DNA of 64,000 nt, taken from Pseudoroseomonas cervicalis. GTDB taxonomy: Bacteria; Pseudomonadota; Alphaproteobacteria; Acetobacterales; Acetobacteraceae. The stretch spans positions 1,157,001-1,221,000 of the forward strand of contig NZ_JAUTAJ010000004.1 in assembly GCF_030818485.1 (NCBI RefSeq), read 5' to 3'. Shown here piece by piece: positions 1-8,081 of this stretch; the stretch's first letter is position 1, and each line of letters starts with the position of its first letter. The position numbers and the translations under genes were made by a program. A model generated the notes under the pieces. That model saw only the letters and a program-made list of their open reading frames with translations, was not told the DNA's origin and made no database searches.

Positions 1-1014
1 GGCCAGCGCCACCAGCGCCCACCAGGGCTGCTCGCCATGCTCGGCGCGCTGGATCGACCAGGTGGCGGTCAGCATGGTGGGCAGCCGCGCCGCCTCATAG
101 GCGAGCGCGCGGATGGTCTCGGCCGGCACCTCGGTGATGGGGGCGGCCCATTCGGCGTTCTTGGGCTGGCCGTCGCTCTCGCCGAGGATGTAGGGGCGCA
201 GCCGCTCCCAGCCGGTGCAATGGGTGGCCAGGAAGCCGCGATCCTCCAGCCCCGCCGCCACCAGCGTGTGCAGCATGGCCAGGATCAGCGCCGTGTCGGT
301 GTTGGGGCGGATCGGCACCCATTCGGCGCCGAGGAAGTCCGGCGCATCGCCGCGGAAGGGCGAGATATTGACGAAGCGCACCCCGGCCGCCGCCACCCGC
401 TTCAGCCAGGGCACATATTCATGCGCCCCCGCACCCCCGGCGGTGACCAGCGTATTTTTCAGGGGCAGCCCGCCGAGGCATAGCATCAGCTTCGTGTGCT
501 TCGCGATGCTCGACCAGTCGGTGACCGGCCCCTGGATGACGTCATTGGTGCCGAGGATATGCGGCATCAGCGTCATGCCGGCGCCGTAGGAATAGTTCGT
601 CACCTGGGTGGTGAAGCCGCCGCCCAGGCCGAGGAAGCGCTGCAGCTGGCTGCGCGCATGGTGGAAGCGCCCGGCCGAGGCCCAGCCATAGGAGCCGCCC
701 ATGATCGAGCTGTGGCCGTGCTCGGCGCGGATGCGCGCGCTTTCCTCCGCCACCAGGCGGATCGCCCGGTCCCAGGAAACCGGAACAAAGTCGCGGTCGC
801 CGCGCAGGGCGCCGCGCCGCTCGCCGCGCAGCCAGCCGGCGCGGATATAGGGCTGATCGATGCGGCTGGCGGCATGCACCACGGCGGGCACCGATTCGAG
901 CAGCGCGCCGGGCTGCGGGTCGCGCGCGAAGGGAAGCGCGGCGGTGACGCGCCCCTGCTCCACCACGGCGTCGAAATAGCCCCAATGGGCGGCGTGCGGC
1001 CTGGTCTCGGCCAT
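1..1014 (-). CDS. Molybdopterin-guanine-dinucleotide oxidoreductase, S/N-oxide reductase type (partial, N-terminal part)
   Basis: The frame starts at ATG 1014 and stays open to the window edge, giving 338 codons of the N-terminal part of a protein that is normally about 750 residues. The product begins MAETRPHAAHWGYFDAVV, the opening expected of BisC/TorA/DMSO-reductase-type enzymes, which reduce S- or N-oxides using a bis-MGD molybdenum cofactor. The stretch GGSYGWASAGRFHHA carries the Ser that ligates molybdenum in this family. No Cys-rich N-terminal Fe-S motif is seen, as expected for the cluster-free subgroup, and no Tat signal precedes the start, which fits a cytoplasmic BisC-like enzyme rather than periplasmic TorA. 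The substrate cannot be read from the sequence. Confidence 0.85.
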   Translation of the reverse strand, partial: MAETRPHAAHWGYFDAVVEQGRVTAALPFARDPQPGALLESVPAVVHAASRIDQPYIRAGWLRGERRGALRGDRDFVPVSWDRAIRLVAEESARIRAEHGHSSIMGGSYGWASAGRFHHARSQLQRFLGLGGGFTTQVTNYSYGAGMTLMPHILGTNDVIQGPVTDWSSIAKHTKLMLCLGGLPLKNTLVTAGGAGAHEYVPWLKRVAAAGVRFVNISPFRGDAPDFLGAEWVPIRPNTDTALILAMLHTLVAAGLEDRGFLATHCTGWERLRPYILGESDGQPKNAEWAAPITEVPAETIRALAYEAARLPTMLTATWSIQRAEHGEQPWWALVALA

Positions 1015-1150
1015 GGTCGGGAACTCCTCGGCACCTCGCGCGCCAGGGCTGGGCGCAAGCGGCGGCAGCGTGGCGGCGGCGGAGAATGCGCCGCGGCGCG
1101 GGGCGGTGCAAATGCCGCGCGGGGCCCCTGGGGCGATGCGGCGCGGGCAC

Positions 1151-1175
1151 AAAAAAACCCCGCCGGGGCGGGGTT
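1151..1175 (-). terminator. Rho-independent terminator after the CHAP gene
   Basis: On the minus strand a GC stem (CCCCGCC paired with GGCGGGG, very short loop) is followed directly by seven T. It lies about 77 bases past the stop of the CHAP-domain gene and upstream of the oxidoreductase start. Confidence 0.8.
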
Positions 1176-1251
1176 CTCGCAAGGCGGCGGGCGCCGGGGG
1201 TCGGCGCCCTTGGTGCGTGCCGCCGGGGCCCGGGGTGGCCCCTGCCCCGCC

Positions 1252-1989
1252 TCAGCGGGTGGCGTTCAGGTTCAGATCCTGCAGGGCGCCGGCCAGGTGG
1301 TCGGCATGGGCGCGGTTCGGCGCCGGCGCCTCGGCCACTTCCTCGAAGCCCGAGCCGGCGGTGCGGATGGCGCCGACCGCGCGGTTGTGGATGAAGCCGT
1401 TGGTCGGATAGGCGCGGCCGAAATTGGCGTCGCTATGGCCGACCTGCACGCGGACCAGGGTCCAGTCATTGCGGTCGGACACGTCCATCACGGTGACGCC
1501 GCGCATGACCGTGCCCTTGCGGATGCCCGGGCCTTCCCAATTGGCGTGGTCGATCTCGATCTCGCGCGGGCCGACCACGCGGGAGACGACCGCGACATGG
1601 CCGGAGCGCATGCCGCCCGAGGCGCGGAAGCTCAGCACCGAGCCGCGCTCGGGGCGCTGGCTGCGGGCATAGACGCCGGCGGCATTGGCCCACCAGAGAT
1701 GGGCGTTGCCGGAGATCTCCATGCCGGTGACGGAGCGCACATAGGGCACGCAGGAGATGCCGCCGCTGCTGGCGGCGCGGGCCGGGGCGGCCGGGCGGCT
1801 CACCACGTTCTGGCGCGCCGCGTTCAGCGGCTTGGCACTACGCGCGGCCGCGCTCTGCTGCTGGGTGGTGACGCGAGGCTGCTTGACGGCTTCCCGTGCC
1901 GACCGTGTCGTGGAGGCTTCTGCCACTGGAACAGCGCAGACAGCCCCGAACAGGACGGCAAATGCCACCGCTGTGCTCATACCCCGCAT
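1252..1989 (-). CDS. Secreted CHAP-domain protein (putative cell-wall amidase/peptidase)
   Basis: This 245-residue product opens with a signal peptide (MRGMSTAVAFAVLFGAVCA, then a small-residue cleavage region) and a low-complexity Ala/Arg/Gln stretch. From about residue 80 it has a CHAP fold: SCVPYVRSVTG supplies the candidate nucleophilic Cys and MRSGHVAVV the catalytic His, with an IDHANW motif after it. CHAP domains cleave peptidoglycan amide bonds in the envelope. ATG 1989 was chosen because it has a G-rich ribosome-binding stretch upstream and starts the signal peptide; ATG 1980 is an alternative. A longer frame reaching 2127 would put about 46 residues before the signal peptide and is unlikely. 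The true substrate is unknown. Confidence 0.8.
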   Translation of the reverse strand: MRGMSTAVAFAVLFGAVCAVPVAEASTTRSAREAVKQPRVTTQQQSAAARSAKPLNAARQNVVSRPAAPARAASSGGISCVPYVRSVTGMEISGNAHLWWANAAGVYARSQRPERGSVLSFRASGGMRSGHVAVVSRVVGPREIEIDHANWEGPGIRKGTVMRGVTVMDVSDRNDWTLVRVQVGHSDANFGRAYPTNGFIHNRAVGAIRTAGSGFEEVAEAPAPNRAHADHLAGALQDLNLNATR

Positions 1990-2239
1990 GCGACCCCCAA
2001 AACCCAGTTCCCCCGTGCCCCGACTTGCGTCGTGACACCCTGGCGGTAGCAAGCGTTCGTGAGCGGCGGCAACTGTCGCGAGTATTACAGAGCGAAATGC
2101 GGCGTGATTCGCAGTTTCACGGCGCATGGCAGCGCCGCTAATGAGAGATTAATCCTACGGCACCGTGAGCCAACATCAGATGCCACAGTGTTGCGGCAGA
2201 AATGCCACAGCGAATGGCCAAGCCCCTGAACAGGAACAG

Positions 2240-2271
2240 AAAAGGCGCCGAAAGGTTCCCCTCCCGGCGCC
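2240..2271 (-). terminator. Probable terminator after the RidA gene
   Basis: Minus-strand stem GGCGCCG/CGGCGCC with a 14-base loop, followed by TTTT, 43 bases past the RidA stop. The large loop makes it a moderate call. Confidence 0.5.
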
Positions 2272-2314
2272 GAATCCGTGCGATTCCGTCACAGGGACGG
2301 TCGCGAAGCCCTGC

Positions 2315-2665
2315 TCAGCGGCAGGCAGTGATCATGATCTCAACCAGGTGGCGAGGATCGGCCATGTTGGCCTCGACGCAGGCGCGCACCGGGGCGCCGC
2401 CCTCCGGCAGCCACTCGGCCCAGAGCTTGTTCATGGCGTCGCGGTCGCGGATGTCCTTCAGCCAGACCTGGGCCTGCAGCAGGCGGGTCTTGTCGGTGCC
2501 ATGGCCCTCCAGCGCCTCGTCGATCTTGGCCAGGACCTGCTTGGTCTGGCCGACCACGTCCTGGGTCAGGTCGTCGGCGGTCATGCCGGCCAGGAACACG
2601 AAGCCATGATACTCGATGGCGCCGGAGAGGATCGGGCCGGAGTTGTGACGGGTGATCTTGCTCAT
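2315..2665 (-). CDS. RidA/YjgF-family protein
   Basis: A 116-residue protein starting MSKITRHNSGPILSG, close to the usual length for RidA/YjgF proteins. These hydrolyse reactive enamine/imine intermediates (for example 2-aminoacrylate) or act as related deaminases in the cytoplasm. The conserved Arg of the substrate pocket is R94 in GGAPVRACVEANM. Start ATG 2665 matches the family N-terminus; an upstream in-frame start would add 20 unrelated residues. It is a stand-alone gene with its own terminator. Because several paralogous groups share this fold, the exact substrate is open. Confidence 0.88.
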   Translation of the reverse strand: MSKITRHNSGPILSGAIEYHGFVFLAGMTADDLTQDVVGQTKQVLAKIDEALEGHGTDKTRLLQAQVWLKDIRDRDAMNKLWAEWLPEGGAPVRACVEANMADPRHLVEIMITACR

Positions 2666-2822
2666 CGGGTGGTCGTGCTCCCTGGATGGTCCGCGGCGCC
2701 GGGAGGGTTCCCCCGGCCGCGACATGAGGTCTGCCGCTTCTAGGATGCGCCCGGAATCGAGGCAAGGCGGGGTCCCCCGCCCTGCTGATCCTGCCCTTGG
2801 CCCACCCGCCGGGCGGGCGCCG

Positions 2823-3803
2823 TCAGGCCACCGCCATCGGGCCGCCGGAGGCGGCGGCGGTGATCATGGTCTCGAACACCGACACGCCATGCACCGCCTG
2901 CTCCAGCGGCAGCGGATAGGCCGGCCCGCCCGCCACGGCGGCGGCGAAGGCCTCCAGCTCGGCGCGCTCGATATCGACCTTCGGGAAGTCGCGCACCACC
3001 GTCTCGCCCTCGCGCGGGCGGTAGACCAGGTGCTCATGGTCGGTCAGCTCCGCCCAGCCCTCGCTGCCATAGAGCGCCACGCGCCAGCAGCGCGGCGCAT
3101 AGGCCAGGGTGGCGAAGGTGCCGGTGGCGCCGGAGGCGAAGCGGCAGAGCATGGCGGTGGTGTCGTCGAGCCCGTTGGTCAGCACCCGCGCGGTGCTGGC
3201 GACCGAGACCTCGGCGATCGGGCCGGCCAGGTTCACCATCATGTCGATCATGTGGATGCCCATGCCGCCCATGCCGCCGAGCGGGCTCTCATGCCGGTCG
3301 GCGCGCCACATACCGGGTTTGTAGGCCGCCGCCCCCGGGCCGCTGAAATGCCCCTCGACATGCAGCAGCGTGCCGATGCGGCCATCCCCGAGCATCGTTT
3401 TCAGCTCCGCCACCGCCGGCAGGAAGCGGCGGTTATGGCCGAGCGCCAGCACCACCCCGGCTTTGCTGCAGGCGGCGACCGCCGCCTCGGCGCTGGCCTT
3501 GGACAGGGTGAAGGGCTTCTCCACGAAGACGTGCTTGCCGGCGCGGGCGGCGGCGATCACCTGCTCCGCATGCTGCTGGTGCGGGGTGGCCAGCACCACC
3601 GCCTGCACCGCCGGGTCGGCCAGCACCGCCGCGTAGCTGTCGAGCAGCCGGATGCCCTGGGACGCGGCCCAGTCGCGCGCCTTGTCCGGCGTGCCGGTGC
3701 TGCCGGCCACGAAGCGGATCGGCGCGTCATTGGCGCCCTGCACACTCTCCACCAGGGTGCGCCCCCAGCGGCCCATGCCGATGATCGCGGCGTTCAGGCT
3801 CAT
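2823..3803 (-). CDS. Gfo/Idh/MocA-family oxidoreductase
   Basis: This 326-residue NAD(P)-dependent dehydrogenase has an N-terminal Rossmann motif IGMGRWGR and the family signature HVFVEKPFTLS, where the EKP Lys is the usual catalytic residue. The C-terminal alpha/beta substrate domain follows, with GGMGGMGIHMIDMM marking the active-site His region. Such enzymes oxidise or reduce sugars, inositols and related polyols in the cytoplasm. ATG 3803 overlaps the stop of the upstream MFS gene as ATGA, so the two are translationally coupled; the dehydrogenase probably acts on a compound linked to that transporter. The substrate cannot be assigned. Confidence 0.88.
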   Translation of the reverse strand: MSLNAAIIGMGRWGRTLVESVQGANDAPIRFVAGSTGTPDKARDWAASQGIRLLDSYAAVLADPAVQAVVLATPHQQHAEQVIAAARAGKHVFVEKPFTLSKASAEAAVAACSKAGVVLALGHNRRFLPAVAELKTMLGDGRIGTLLHVEGHFSGPGAAAYKPGMWRADRHESPLGGMGGMGIHMIDMMVNLAGPIAEVSVASTARVLTNGLDDTTAMLCRFASGATGTFATLAYAPRCWRVALYGSEGWAELTDHEHLVYRPREGETVVRDFPKVDIERAELEAFAAAVAGGPAYPLPLEQAVHGVSVFETMITAAASGGPMAVA

Positions 3804-4963
3804 CGTCTCTCTCCATCCTCTGACGGCGCGTGTTCCAGCACCGCCTCGATCCGACCCTGGCGCGAGCGCGCCCAGAGATAAGCCAGCAGCGCCAGCCCCA
3901 CCGCCACCAGGGTGGGCCAGCGCAGGCCGAAGGCCTCGCCGGCAGCGCCCAGCAGCAGGGCGCCGAGCGCCGGGCAGGCGCGGGTGATCATGCCCCACAG
4001 CGCCAGCACCCGGCCGCGCATGGCCGGGTCCGCCGCCGTCTGGGCCAGCTGCTGCACCGAGATGCCGTGCAGCGAGGCAGTGGCGCCGATCAGCGCGGCG
4101 CAGAGCAGGCCGAGCGGGAACCAGCCGGTGGCGACGAACCCCGCCGTCGCCGCCGCCTGCAGGGCGGTGGCGCGGATGGCGATGGCGGTCGCCCCCTGCA
4201 CCCTTCCGCGCGCCGCCAGCCAGAAGCCGGCCACCAGCGCGCCGGCGCCGAAGCAGGCGGTCAGCAGCGCCAGCGATTCGGCGCCGCGGCCGAAATTGCG
4301 CTCGACGAAAGGCGGCAGCAGTTCCTGCACGCAGCGCAGCAGCACACCGATGCTGGCGGCGTGCAGCAGCAGCGGCCCCAGCCCCGCATGGCGGGCAATG
4401 TAATGAAAACCCTCGCGCACCTCGCCCAGCAGGCTGCCGGTGGCCGGGTGGCCGCGCCGATGCGCCGGGTCCACCTTCAGCATCGGCATGGTGATGACGG
4501 CGCTGGCATAGGCCACCGCGTTGCAGGCGATGGCCGGCGCCACGCCGAAGCCGGCGATGACCGGCCCGGCCAGGGCCGGGCCGACGAAGCGCGCCACGTT
4601 GAACACCAGCGAATTGCAGGCGACCGCGGCGGGCAGGTCGGATTTCGGCACGATGCCGGACATCAGCGTCTGCCGCGCCGGCTGGGCGAAGCTCGCCGCC
4701 GTGCCGCTGAGCAGCTCCAGCGCCACCAGGTATTCCACCGTGATCAGGTCGGTGGCAACCAGGGAGGCGACGGCCGCCGCCTCCATGCCGATGACGAATT
4801 GCGAGATGGTGGCGAGCCGCAGCCGGTCCAGCCGGTCGGCGATGGCGCCGGCGATCGGGCTGATCACCGCGGCCGGGGCCAGGTCGCTGAAGGCGACCAG
4901 CCCGACCCAGAGGGCGCTGCCCGTCATCTCCCAGGCGAGCCAGGAGACGGCGATGCGGTGCAT
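3800..4963 (-). CDS. MFS transporter, EntS/MFS_3-like (true start probably upstream)
   Basis: An integral membrane protein with about 11-12 hydrophobic helices. It resembles EntS-type exporters, with PIAGAIADRLDRLRL as the loop 2-3 signature and FAQPARQTLMSGIVPKSDLPAA in the TM4-5 region. With the first ATG at 4963 it is 387 residues and begins in the middle of the first helix. The same frame continues upstream without a stop and encodes typical family sequence (ARIFFGASLASWTGLW), but has no ATG, GTG or TTG. The first plausible alternative is CTG 5068, directly after the stop of the upstream lipoprotein gene. Either the start is non-canonical or the 5' end is altered. It is coupled by ATGA to the downstream dehydrogenase. 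Confidence 0.8.
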   Translation of the reverse strand: MHRIAVSWLAWEMTGSALWVGLVAFSDLAPAAVISPIAGAIADRLDRLRLATISQFVIGMEAAAVASLVATDLITVEYLVALELLSGTAASFAQPARQTLMSGIVPKSDLPAAVACNSLVFNVARFVGPALAGPVIAGFGVAPAIACNAVAYASAVITMPMLKVDPAHRRGHPATGSLLGEVREGFHYIARHAGLGPLLLHAASIGVLLRCVQELLPPFVERNFGRGAESLALLTACFGAGALVAGFWLAARGRVQGATAIAIRATALQAAATAGFVATGWFPLGLLCAALIGATASLHGISVQQLAQTAADPAMRGRVLALWGMITRACPALGALLLGAAGEAFGLRWPTLVAVGLALLAYLWARSRQGRIEAVLEHAPSEDGERR

Positions 4964-5069
4964 CCAGAGCCCGGTCCAGGAGGCCAGGCTGGCGCCGAAG
5001 AAGATGCGGGCGTTCCGGGTCGCCAGGGCGCGCGTCAGCGCGCCGAAAGGCGACCGGAAGACCGGCAGC

Positions 5070-5420
5070 TCAGGAGCCCCGCCCGCCCCCCGCCGGCGGC
5101 GCCGTCTGCGGCGTGAGCGACGGGCCCTGATTGGCGCTGCGCAGGCAGTCCTGGATCATCTGGTCCATCTCGAAGCGGGCGCCGAGCTGGCTGCGCTCCA
5201 TCGGATTGCCCATGAAGGCGGCGGAGCCGAGGCGCGACTCGGCCTCGTCCACCCGCATGGTCTGGCCGCGCTCGCGATAGCGCATCTGCCGCTCGGCATC
5301 GGCGCGGCAGGCGGCGCGGGCGGCGTCGTTCTGCCGGTCCTCGGCGGTGCGCGGCGCCATCTCGGCACAGGCCGCCAGCAGCGGGGGCAGCAGCAGCAGG
5401 GACAGGGCAAGGCGTTTCAT
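5070..5420 (-). CDS. Small predicted lipoprotein
   Basis: A 116-residue protein with a classic lipoprotein signal: MKRLALSLLLLPPLLAACAE, with LAAC as the lipobox and Cys about residue 18 as the lipidated residue. The mature part is charged and helical, rich in Asp/Glu/Arg, and ends in a Pro/Gly tail. ATG 5420 follows GGAG and starts the signal peptide; an in-frame start five codons upstream is less good. No enzyme motif is visible. The stop lies within two bases of the possible CTG start of the MFS gene, so the two are probably co-transcribed. Function unknown. Confidence 0.75.
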   Translation of the reverse strand: MKRLALSLLLLPPLLAACAEMAPRTAEDRQNDAARAACRADAERQMRYRERGQTMRVDEAESRLGSAAFMGNPMERSQLGARFEMDQMIQDCLRSANQGPSLTPQTAPPAGGGRGS

Positions 5421-5486
5421 GGCGGGCTCCGGCACAGGGCGAGAAGGCGGGAAGACGGCAGGCCCGGCGCCGGAGCGGCACCCGCC

Positions 5487-6023
5487 TCAGCCGGGCGCGC
5501 CGCGCCCCGGTCCGATCCGGCCCCCCTCCGCGCCGGACGTGCCGGCAAGACGATGCGACAATAGACGCTTCATGGCGGTTTCGTCGAACCGGGCCCCGCC
5601 ATCCAGCGGCTGGCTGGCGGCGGCGCCGAGCAGCGCCGGGTGCAGCTCGATGCCCTCCGCCCCGATGGCGAACAGGCCGCGCATCCAGGGCGCCCGCCCC
5701 AGCAGCTCGACCAGCGCCAGCAGCCGCAGGCAGAGCGCCAGCCCTTGCAGGTTCTCCAGGCCCACGGCGCGGTCCACCGCCTCGGCCCAGCAGGCGGCAT
5801 CGGCATCGGCCAGCGCCAGCACCGGGCCGCCCTCGAACATCAGGGTGCGGTGCGGGCCCCAGGCCTCGGCCGCGGCGGCGGCGCGCGCCGCGTCCCAGGC
5901 CAGGCTGAGCGCCTGCGGGGTGACGCCGGGCAGGGCTTCGGGGCGTCCGGGAATGGCGTAGTGCAGCGCCCCATCGGCCGCGACGGCGACCCGGATGGCA
6001 CCCTGCCGGGAGGAGGAAGACAT
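5487..6023 (-). CDS. Hypothetical protein, 178 residues
   Basis: An Ala/Leu-rich protein without a signal peptide or clear membrane helix. The middle (LENLQGLALCLRLLALVELLGRAPW) is a long amphipathic helical region, and the C-terminus is Gly/Arg rich. No known domain is recognised. The frame is open, has high third-position GC like its neighbours, and sits between the lipoprotein gene and the LysR gene on the same strand, which supports it being real. It could be a conserved protein restricted to this bacterial family. Confidence 0.6.
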   Translation of the reverse strand: MSSSSRQGAIRVAVAADGALHYAIPGRPEALPGVTPQALSLAWDAARAAAAAEAWGPHRTLMFEGGPVLALADADAACWAEAVDRAVGLENLQGLALCLRLLALVELLGRAPWMRGLFAIGAEGIELHPALLGAAASQPLDGGARFDETAMKRLLSHRLAGTSGAEGGRIGPGRGAPG

Positions 6024-6088
6024 GCCTCTAGGATGGGGGTTCGGACGTCGCGGCGCCAGAAGCGGCGGTGCCGCAGGGCCGTCACGCC

Positions 6089-6937
6089 TCAGGGCAGCCC
6101 CTCGCCGGAGGAGAGCAGCGCCTCGATCAGCGCGGCGGCGACCGGGTGCCGCGGGCCGGGGCCGATCACCACGAACTCGATCTCCCCCAGCGGCGGCAGG
6201 TGGCGCGAGGGCGGCAGCGGCAGCAGCCCCGGCGGCAGCAGCCGCGCCGAATGCGGCGCGACGCCGAGCCCGGCCTGGGCGGCGGCGCGCAGCCCGCTGA
6301 GGCTGGCGCTGGTGCAGGCCACCCGCCAGGCCCGGCCCGCCTGGTCCAGCGCCGCCAGCGCCAGGGCGCGGGTGATCGAGGGCGGCGGATAGAGCACCAG
6401 CGGCAGCGGCTGCGCCGGGTCCGGCCGCCAGCCGGGACGGCCGACCCAGGCCAGCGCCTCGCGCCAGGCGAGCTGGCCGCGCGGGTCGCCGCGCCGGCGC
6501 TTCACCACGATGACGTCGAGCTCCCCGGCATCGAAACGCTCATAGAGCAGGCCGCTCAGCCCGACCGTCAGCTCCAGGTCGACGGCGCTGTGGGTGCGGG
6601 TGAAGCCGGCCAGCACCTCGGCCAGGCGGGCGGAGACGTAATCCTCCGAGGCGCCGAGCCGGATCCGGCCGCGCAGCTGCGTGCCCTCCAGGAAGCGCTG
6701 CATGCGCGCCTGGGCGTCCAGCACCTGGCGGGCGAAGGGCAGCAGCGCGTCGCCCTCCGGCGTCAGCCCCACCGCATGGGTGTCGCGGGCGAAGAGGCTG
6801 CGGCGCAGCTGCTCCTCCAGCTTGCGGATATGCTGGCTGACGGTGGATTGCCGCAGGCCCAGCCGCCCGGCGGCGCGGGTGAAGCTGCCGGTCTCGGCGA
6901 CGGCGAGGAAGGAGCGCAGCAGCAGCGGCGGGATCAT
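6089..6937 (-). CDS. LysR-family transcriptional regulator
   Basis: A 282-residue LysR-type regulator. The N-terminal winged helix-turn-helix spans about residues 5-60, with AVAETGSFTRAAGRLGL and QSTVSQHIRKLEEQL as the DNA-binding helices. The rest is the periplasmic-binding-protein-like effector domain (GRIRLGASEDYVSARLAEVL onward). It is transcribed divergently from the transporter/amidase pair at 7044-9337, about 105 bases away. That is the typical arrangement for control of the adjacent genes. The effector is unknown but is probably the amide or organic acid handled by those genes. Confidence 0.9.
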   Translation of the reverse strand: MIPPLLLRSFLAVAETGSFTRAAGRLGLRQSTVSQHIRKLEEQLRRSLFARDTHAVGLTPEGDALLPFARQVLDAQARMQRFLEGTQLRGRIRLGASEDYVSARLAEVLAGFTRTHSAVDLELTVGLSGLLYERFDAGELDVIVVKRRRGDPRGQLAWREALAWVGRPGWRPDPAQPLPLVLYPPPSITRALALAALDQAGRAWRVACTSASLSGLRAAAQAGLGVAPHSARLLPPGLLPLPPSRHLPPLGEIEFVVIGPGPRHPVAAALIEALLSSGEGLP

Positions 6938-6966
6938 GCCGTGCGTTTATCACGGATCGCACTGAC

Positions 6967-6980
6967 TGATATCGGAATCA
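6967..6980. promoter_or_regulatory. Candidate LysR operator in the divergent promoter
   Basis: Inverted repeat TGAT-N6-ATCA in the intergenic region between the LysR gene and the transporter gene, set in locally AT-richer sequence. LysR sites are usually interrupted dyads in this position. Short arms make this tentative. Confidence 0.3.
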
Positions 6981-7043
6981 TTCGCTCGCGGAATACCCGC
7001 CCCGCGCCTAGCTTCCGGGCGGACGCCACCGAGGAGCCCCGCC

Positions 7044-8081
7044 ATGCCGACGCTGCTGAAACGCCTGGATCCCTTCCTGCTGCAGCTGGTCGGCGTGGTG
7101 GCGCTGGCGGCGCTGTTGCCGGCGCAGGGCCGCGCGGCGGAGCTCGTCGGCCACGCCACCGGGCTCGGCGTCGCGCTGCTGTTCTTCCTGCATGGCGCCA
7201 AGCTGGCGCCGCGCGCCGTCCTTGGCGGGCTGCTGCACTGGCGGCTGCAGGGGCTGGTGCTGGCCAGCACCTTCCTGCTGTTCCCGCTCGCCGGGCTGGT
7301 GCTGACGCATCTGCTCTCGCCCTGGCTGCCGGCCCCGCTGGCGCTGGGCGTCATGTTCATCTGCATGCTGCCCTCGACGGTGCAATCCTCCATCGCCTTC
7401 ACCTCGGTCGCCGGCGGCAATGTGCCGGCCGCGCTCTGCGCCGCCACCCTCTCCAATCTCGGCGGCATGCTGCTGACGCCGCTGCTGGTCGCCTGGCTGA
7501 TGCAGAAGAGCGGCGCCGGCGGCTTCAGCGCCCAGGCCATGGCCGATATCGGCCTGCATCTGCTGCTGCCCTTCCTGCTGGGCCAGGCGGCGCGGCCGCT
7601 GATCGGCGGCTTCCTGACGCGCCACAAGAGGGTGGTGTCGCTGGCCGATCGCGGCTCCATCCTGCTCGCCGTCTATGCCGCCTTCAGCGAGGGCATGGTG
7701 GCCGGCATCTGGGGGCAGATGAGCCTGGCGACGCTCGGCCTGCTGCTGGCGCTGAGCTCGGCGCTGCTGGCGCTGGTGCTGCTGGCGACCTGGGGCGCCA
7801 GCCGGGCGCTGGGCTTCGCCCGCGCCGATGAGGTGGTGGCGGTGTTCTGCGGCTCGAAGAAGAGCCTGGCCAGCGGCATCCCGATGGCCAACATCCTGTT
7901 CCCGGCCAGCATCGTGGGGCCGGTGGTGCTGCCGCTGATGCTGTTCCACCAGATCCAGCTCTTCGCCTGCGCCGCCCTGGCCCGCCGCTACGCCGCCCGC
8001 GCGGCGGCGGAGGCGGCGCCTCGTTCCGACGCCGCAACCCCCTGGACCCCGGCCGGGGATCGCCTAGCATCGCGGGCATGA
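7044..8081 (+). CDS. Bile acid:sodium symporter family protein (SBF-like carrier)
   Basis: A 345-residue membrane protein with about ten helices. It matches the SBF-like group of the bile-acid/arsenite/riboflavin transporter superfamily. Conserved features are LFFLHGAKLAPRAV in helix 2-3, MLPSTVQSSIAFTSVAGGN in the first substrate-binding core, and FCGSKKSLASGIPMAN in the second. The start follows GAGGAG at a good distance. Its stop overlaps the amidase start as ATGA, so the two are coupled. The carrier probably imports an organic anion or amide that the amidase then hydrolyses. The C-terminal 25 residues are polar and variable. The actual substrate is not readable. Confidence 0.88.
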   Translation: MPTLLKRLDPFLLQLVGVVALAALLPAQGRAAELVGHATGLGVALLFFLHGAKLAPRAVLGGLLHWRLQGLVLASTFLLFPLAGLVLTHLLSPWLPAPLALGVMFICMLPSTVQSSIAFTSVAGGNVPAALCAATLSNLGGMLLTPLLVAWLMQKSGAGGFSAQAMADIGLHLLLPFLLGQAARPLIGGFLTRHKRVVSLADRGSILLAVYAAFSEGMVAGIWGQMSLATLGLLLALSSALLALVLLATWGASRALGFARADEVVAVFCGSKKSLASGIPMANILFPASIVGPVVLPLMLFHQIQLFACAALARRYAARAAAEAAPRSDAATPWTPAGDRLASRA

